Shown: piece by piece, positions 14,799 through 17,702 of the stretch
Position numbering within the stretch: position 1 is the first letter of the stretch
Layout of the letters: every line of letters begins with the position of its first letter
Origin: Campylobacterales bacterium
GTDB taxonomy: Bacteria; Campylobacterota; Campylobacteria; Campylobacterales; Hydrogenimonadaceae
Assembly: GCA_027067015.1 (NCBI GenBank)
Contig: JAMOMS010000034.1
Location: forward strand, 1-17,702
DNA length: 17,702 nt
Reading direction: 5' to 3'
Notes under the pieces: generated by a model
Told to the model about the DNA's origin: nothing
Databases searched by the model: none
The model's input: only the letters and a program-made list of their open reading frames with translations
Program-made: the position numbers and the translations under genes

Positions 14799-15859
14799 CG
14801 GATCTTCAGGGTAATAAGCGCCAGCAGGTTGGCGATGAAACTGATAATCCAGAACCGCACGATGATCTTGTTCTCCGCCCACTGCTTCATCTCGAAGTGG
14901 TGGTGGATGGGCGCCATCAGAAAGACCCGTTTGCCCCGCAGTTTGTAACTGCCCACCTGGGCGATGACCGAAAGGGTTTCGATGACAAAGATCAGGCCGA
15001 TGAGAATGAGCAAAATCTCGCTCTTGCCCAAAATGGCCATATAGCCCAAAAAGGCCCCTACCGCCAGACTGCCGCTGTCACCCATGAAGACTTCGGCGGG
15101 GTTGCAGTTGTACCACAAAAAGCCCAGCAGTCCGCCAATCAGCGCCGAGGCTACAATGGTTACTTCTCCCACGCCGATAATCTTGGGCCAGAGCAGGTAG
15201 CTGGAGAGCACTGCGTTGCCGGTGACATAGACAATGACCCCCAGTGAAAAGAGGGCGAAGATGGAGGGTACCGTCGCCAGGCCGTCCAGGCCGTCGGTGA
15301 GGTTGACGGCGTTGGAGGCGGCCACAATGACCAGGGCCCAAAAGAGCGGCGCGGCCCACCCCATCTCAAAGAGGGGGAACTTGACGAAAGGAATGTAAAA
15401 GGCGGTATCGAAACCGGCGTAAAGCATCAAAAAGAGTCCCGCGACCAGGCCGACGGCAAACTGAAGGGCCAGTTTGCCCCGGGAGCTGAGGCCCTTGAGG
15501 TTGTTACCGCTTAGCACCTTGCCCCGGTCGTCTATGAGGCCGACGGCGGTAAAGCCGCCCAGAGTGATGAGCGCGCCGACGACAAAGGGGTTGTTGAGTT
15601 TGGCGCTTAACAGGGTGGCGATCAGGGTGGCGAAAATGAAAACCGCCCCGCCCATGGTGGGGGTGTCTTTCTTTTTCAGGTGGGTTTTGGGCGCGTATTT
15701 GTTAATAGGTTGGCTCGCTTTTTTGGCCCGCGCCCAGCGGATAAAGAAGGGCATCATCCAGATGGTGAGGATAAAGGCGAACGTAAAGGCAAACCCCGCC
15801 CGGACGGTGATGTATTGAAAAAGGTTAATATCAAGAAAACGGTAGAACCAGTAAAGCAT
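14795..15859 (-). CDS. mraY: Phospho-N-acetylmuramoyl-pentapeptide transferase
   Basis: MraY transfers phospho-MurNAc-pentapeptide from UDP to undecaprenyl phosphate in the inner membrane, forming lipid I. The protein (354 residues from ATG 15859) has about ten hydrophobic helices. It shows [11 protein letters not shown], the aspartate pair GLIDDRGK (Asp110-Asp111), [25 protein letters not shown] and the C-terminal histidine motif [10 protein letters not shown], all diagnostic. An alternative TTG start two codons upstream (15865) is possible; I prefer ATG, although the ribosome binding site for either is poor. It is the first gene of the leftward mraY-murD unit and is divergent from gpmI. Confidence 0.96.
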   Translation of the reverse strand: MLYWFYRFLDINLFQYITVRAGFAFTFAFILTIWMMPFFIRWARAKKASQPINKYAPKTHLKKKDTPTMGGAVFIFATLIATLLSAKLNNPFVVGALITLGGFTAVGLIDDRGKVLSGNNLKGLSSRGKLALQFAVGLVAGLFLMLYAGFDTAFYIPFVKFPLFEMGWAAPLFWALVIVAASNAVNLTDGLDGLATVPSIFALFSLGVIVYVTGNAVLSSYLLWPKIIGVGEVTIVASALIGGLLGFLWYNCNPAEVFMGDSGSLAVGAFLGYMAILGKSEILLILIGLIFVIETLSVIAQVGSYKLRGKRVFLMAPIHHHFEMKQWAENKIIVRFWIISFIANLLALITLKIR

Positions 15860-15908
15860 CGGCAAAAGACCTGTATGAAATAATTTAGAAGCTTGAAAGC
15901 GGAATTTT

Positions 15909-15914
15909 ATTATA
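15909..15914 (-). promoter_or_regulatory. mraY promoter -10 box
   Basis: A perfect minus-strand TATAAT (15914-15909) would start transcription near 15902 and give a leader of about 43 bases before mraY. TTTTAT 17 bases upstream is a weak -35. The box abuts the gpmI -35 on the other strand. Confidence 0.5.
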
Positions 15915-15915
15915 G

Positions 15916-15944
15916 TTGCCCATAAAATTGGATAAAACTATAAA
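15916..15944 (+). promoter_or_regulatory. gpmI promoter
   Basis: TTGCCC (15916-15921), an exact 17-base spacer and TATAAA (15939-15944) form a good sigma70-type promoter. Initiation would fall near 15952, leaving a leader of only about 17 bases before the TTG start, with the AAGGA ribosome binding site inside it. Confidence 0.6.
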
Positions 15945-15968
15945 TTTTTTTTGTTAAGGAATGTGACT

Positions 15969-17441
15969 TTGAAGAAGACGATTTTGGTGATTACCGACGG
16001 CATCGGCTACAAACCCCATGCCAAAGCCAACGCTTTTGAGAAAGCGAATAAACCGACCTACGAGAGACTTTTTGCCGAGGTGCCCCACGCGCTCATACAC
16101 ACCTACGGCCTGCACGTGGGATTGCCGGAGGGGCAGATGGGCAACTCCGAAGTGGGCCACATGACGATTGGCAGTGGTCGGGTGCTTTATCAGGATTTGG
16201 TAAAAATTTCATTGGCGCTCAAAGAAGGGACGCTCAAAACCAACGAGGCGCTGAGAGAACTTCTTGCCAAAAGCGACCGGATTCACCTGGTGGGGCTCAT
16301 GAGCGACGGCGGGGTGCACTCGCACATTGAGCATACGATCGGCCTGGCCGAGATCGCCGCCGAAGCGGGCAAAGAGGTCTTTTTGCACCTTATTACCGAC
16401 GGGCGGGATGTCTCGCCCACTTCCGCCCCCGAGTATCTGGCGCAGTTGGCGCCGATTTTGAATGAAAAGATCAAAATCGCCACCCTGGGCGGCCGCTTTT
16501 ACACGATGGATCGCGACAAGCGGTGGGAGCGGGTGGAAAAGGGCTACCGCGCCATTGTCGAAGCGACGCCCAAAACCGATCTCTCGCCCCTTGAATATGT
16601 CAAAAAGAGTTATGACGAAGGGGTGACCGACGAGTTTATCCTTCCCGCCGCTTTTGCGGGGTATGAGGGGATGAGAGAGGGTGATAGCGTGCTCTTTACC
16701 AATTTCCGTAGTGACCGGATGCGTGAGATCGTCACGGCGATCGGGGATGAGAACTTTGGGGAGTTTGAAAGAGCGCCGCTGAAGGTGCACGTGGCCACCA
16801 TGACCGAGTATGACAAGGGCTTTTCCTATCCAGTGCTGTTTAAAAAAGAGGTGCCCAAAAACACCCTGGCCGAGGTAATCGCCCAAGCGGGACTGAGCCA
16901 ACTGCACACCGCCGAGACCGAAAAGTACGCCCATGTCACCTTCTTTTTCAACGGCGGGGTGGAGGAGCCGGTAGCGAACGAATCGCGCGTGCTCATCCCC
17001 AGCCCCAAGGTCAAGACCTATGATCAAAAGCCCGAAATGAGCGCGCCCGAGGTGGGTGACGCGGTGCTGACGGCGATGGAGGAGGGGTACGACTTTATCG
17101 TGGTCAACTTCGCCAACGGCGACATGGTGGGCCATACCGGGGTCTTTGAAGCGGCCGTCAAAGCGGTGGAGGCGGTGGACAAAGAGTTGGGACGGATTGT
17201 TCAAAAGGCCAAAGAGAAGGGGTACAACCTGGTACTCACCTCCGATCACGGCAACTGCGAGGAGATGATGGACGAAGAGGGCAATGTGCTCACCAACCAC
17301 ACCGTGGGTGACGTGTGGTGCTTCGTGATGGCGCCGGGGGTGGATGCGGTCAAGCCCGGTAAGCTCAGCAACATCGCCCCGACGGTTTTGAAACTGATGG
17401 ATCTGCCCATCCCCGAAGAGATGGACGAACCGTTAATCTAA
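15969..17441 (+). CDS. gpmI: 2,3-bisphosphoglycerate-independent phosphoglycerate mutase
   Basis: GpmI interconverts 3- and 2-phosphoglycerate in glycolysis and gluconeogenesis through a phosphoserine intermediate and two metal ions. The protein (490 residues) has the alkaline-phosphatase-superfamily metal motif [10 protein letters not shown] (Asp10), the nucleophile in [10 protein letters not shown] (Ser60), [34 protein letters not shown], the [16 protein letters not shown] block, [12 protein letters not shown] and TSDHGNC. I choose TTG 15969 because AAGGA (15956-15960) is eight bases upstream and the product then begins like the family ([10 protein letters not shown]). The GTG at 15963 is too close to the ribosome binding site, and a frame from TTG 15951 would include it. 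It is followed 15 bases later by fabG, as I recall from Campylobacter jejuni. Confidence 0.96.
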   Translation: MKKTILVITDGIGYKPHAKANAFEKANKPTYERLFAEVPHALIHTYGLHVGLPEGQMGNSEVGHMTIGSGRVLYQDLVKISLALKEGTLKTNEALRELLAKSDRIHLVGLMSDGGVHSHIEHTIGLAEIAAEAGKEVFLHLITDGRDVSPTSAPEYLAQLAPILNEKIKIATLGGRFYTMDRDKRWERVEKGYRAIVEATPKTDLSPLEYVKKSYDEGVTDEFILPAAFAGYEGMREGDSVLFTNFRSDRMREIVTAIGDENFGEFERAPLKVHVATMTEYDKGFSYPVLFKKEVPKNTLAEVIAQAGLSQLHTAETEKYAHVTFFFNGGVEEPVANESRVLIPSPKVKTYDQKPEMSAPEVGDAVLTAMEEGYDFIVVNFANGDMVGHTGVFEAAVKAVEAVDKELGRIVQKAKEKGYNLVLTSDHGNCEEMMDEEGNVLTNHTVGDVWCFVMAPGVDAVKPGKLSNIAPTVLKLMDLPIPEEMDEPLI

Positions 17442-17456
17442 AAGCAAGGAGAGCGT

Positions 17457-17702
17457 GTGAAATTTACGGGAAAAAATGTATTGGTCACAGGTGCCAGCCG
17501 CGGCATCGGCGCCGAGATCGCCAAGACGCTGGCGGGCTTTGGCCTGAAGGTATGGATCAACTACCGAAGCGGCGCGGAGGCGGCCGACGCGGTGAAGGCC
17601 GAGATCGAATCAGCCGGCGGCAAGGCGGCGGTGATCGGCTTTGACGTCAGTGACGAGGCGGCTTTTGTGGAGGCGGTCAAAACGATCGTGGATGCCGACG
17701 GG
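17457..17702 (+). CDS. fabG: 3-oxoacyl-[ACP] reductase, N-terminal part (runs off the window)
   Basis: FabG reduces 3-oxoacyl-ACP with NADPH in fatty-acid elongation. The first 82 codons are visible and open to the last base. The start of an SDR Rossmann fold is clear: KFTGKNVLVTGASRGIGAEI carries the TGxxxGIG cofactor loop, then VWINYRSGAEAA, where the arginine after the second strand suits NADPH, and VIGFDVSDEAAF with the conserved Asp-Val. The start is GTG 17457; AAGGAG at 17446-17451 is five bases upstream. It follows gpmI by 15 bases and probably shares its promoter. The catalytic Ser-Tyr-Lys lies beyond the window, so other SDR reductases are not formally excluded. Confidence 0.85.
   Translation, partial: MKFTGKNVLVTGASRGIGAEIAKTLAGFGLKVWINYRSGAEAADAVKAEIESAGGKAAVIGFDVSDEAAFVEAVKTIVDADG

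Noticed and set aside
16209..17300. 363-codon open frame antisense to gpmI
   Set aside because: It lies wholly inside the strongly conserved gpmI, has no ribosome binding site or recognisable domain, and mirrors the codon bias of a GC-rich gene.

Overview
The window reads as chromosomal core DNA of a Campylobacterota (Epsilonproteobacteria) bacterium. Three things point there. One is a UPF0763/DUF2603-type gene joined to hemN and a GlpC/GlcF-like iron-sulfur gene, a linkage I recall from Helicobacter. Another is a tmRNA tag (ANNTDYRPAYAYAA) close to the Campylobacter and Helicobacter tags. The third is the arrangement murD-mraY divergent from gpmI-fabG, which I recall from Campylobacter jejuni. 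The DNA is GC-rich for that phylum, so a Nitratifractor-like lineage is possible; this is inference, and no marker gene in the window fixes the genus.

Layout. 1-4715 (+): the end of an unidentified protein, UPF0763, hemN (anaerobic haem synthesis), a CCG-domain iron-sulfur protein, a META-domain lipoprotein and lgt. 4699-8255 (-): panB, ruvB, an AI-2E-family permease and a TlpA-like thioredoxin, transcribed in that order; the last three overlap by 4 bp at each junction. 8338-11475 (+): a single-domain HPt protein, trpA, ssrA (tmRNA) and an OprD-type porin. 11544-15859 (-): mraY, murD, tRNA-Phe, pyrB and pabB. 15969-17702 (+): gpmI and the start of fabG, divergent from mraY. Gene packing is tight, with several ATGA-type or 8-bp overlaps and frequent TTG/GTG starts. 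No spacer exceeds about 150 bp, and there is no transposase, integrase, CRISPR array or defence gene.

Functionally these are housekeeping genes: haem, tryptophan, pyrimidine, folate and pantothenate synthesis, peptidoglycan precursor and lipoprotein maturation, Holliday-junction migration, glycolysis, trans-translation and fatty-acid synthesis.

I did not find a convincing new multi-gene system. The strongest unexplained structure is the panB-ruvB spacer (7309-7461). It consists entirely of a perfect 14-bp hairpin, with the ruvB Shine-Dalgarno in its loop and its start codon in its stem, followed by a MITE-like element of 7-bp repeats in inverted orientation. The next most interesting points are the orphan HPt protein set one base upstream of trpA, and the ssrA promoter lying inside trpA.
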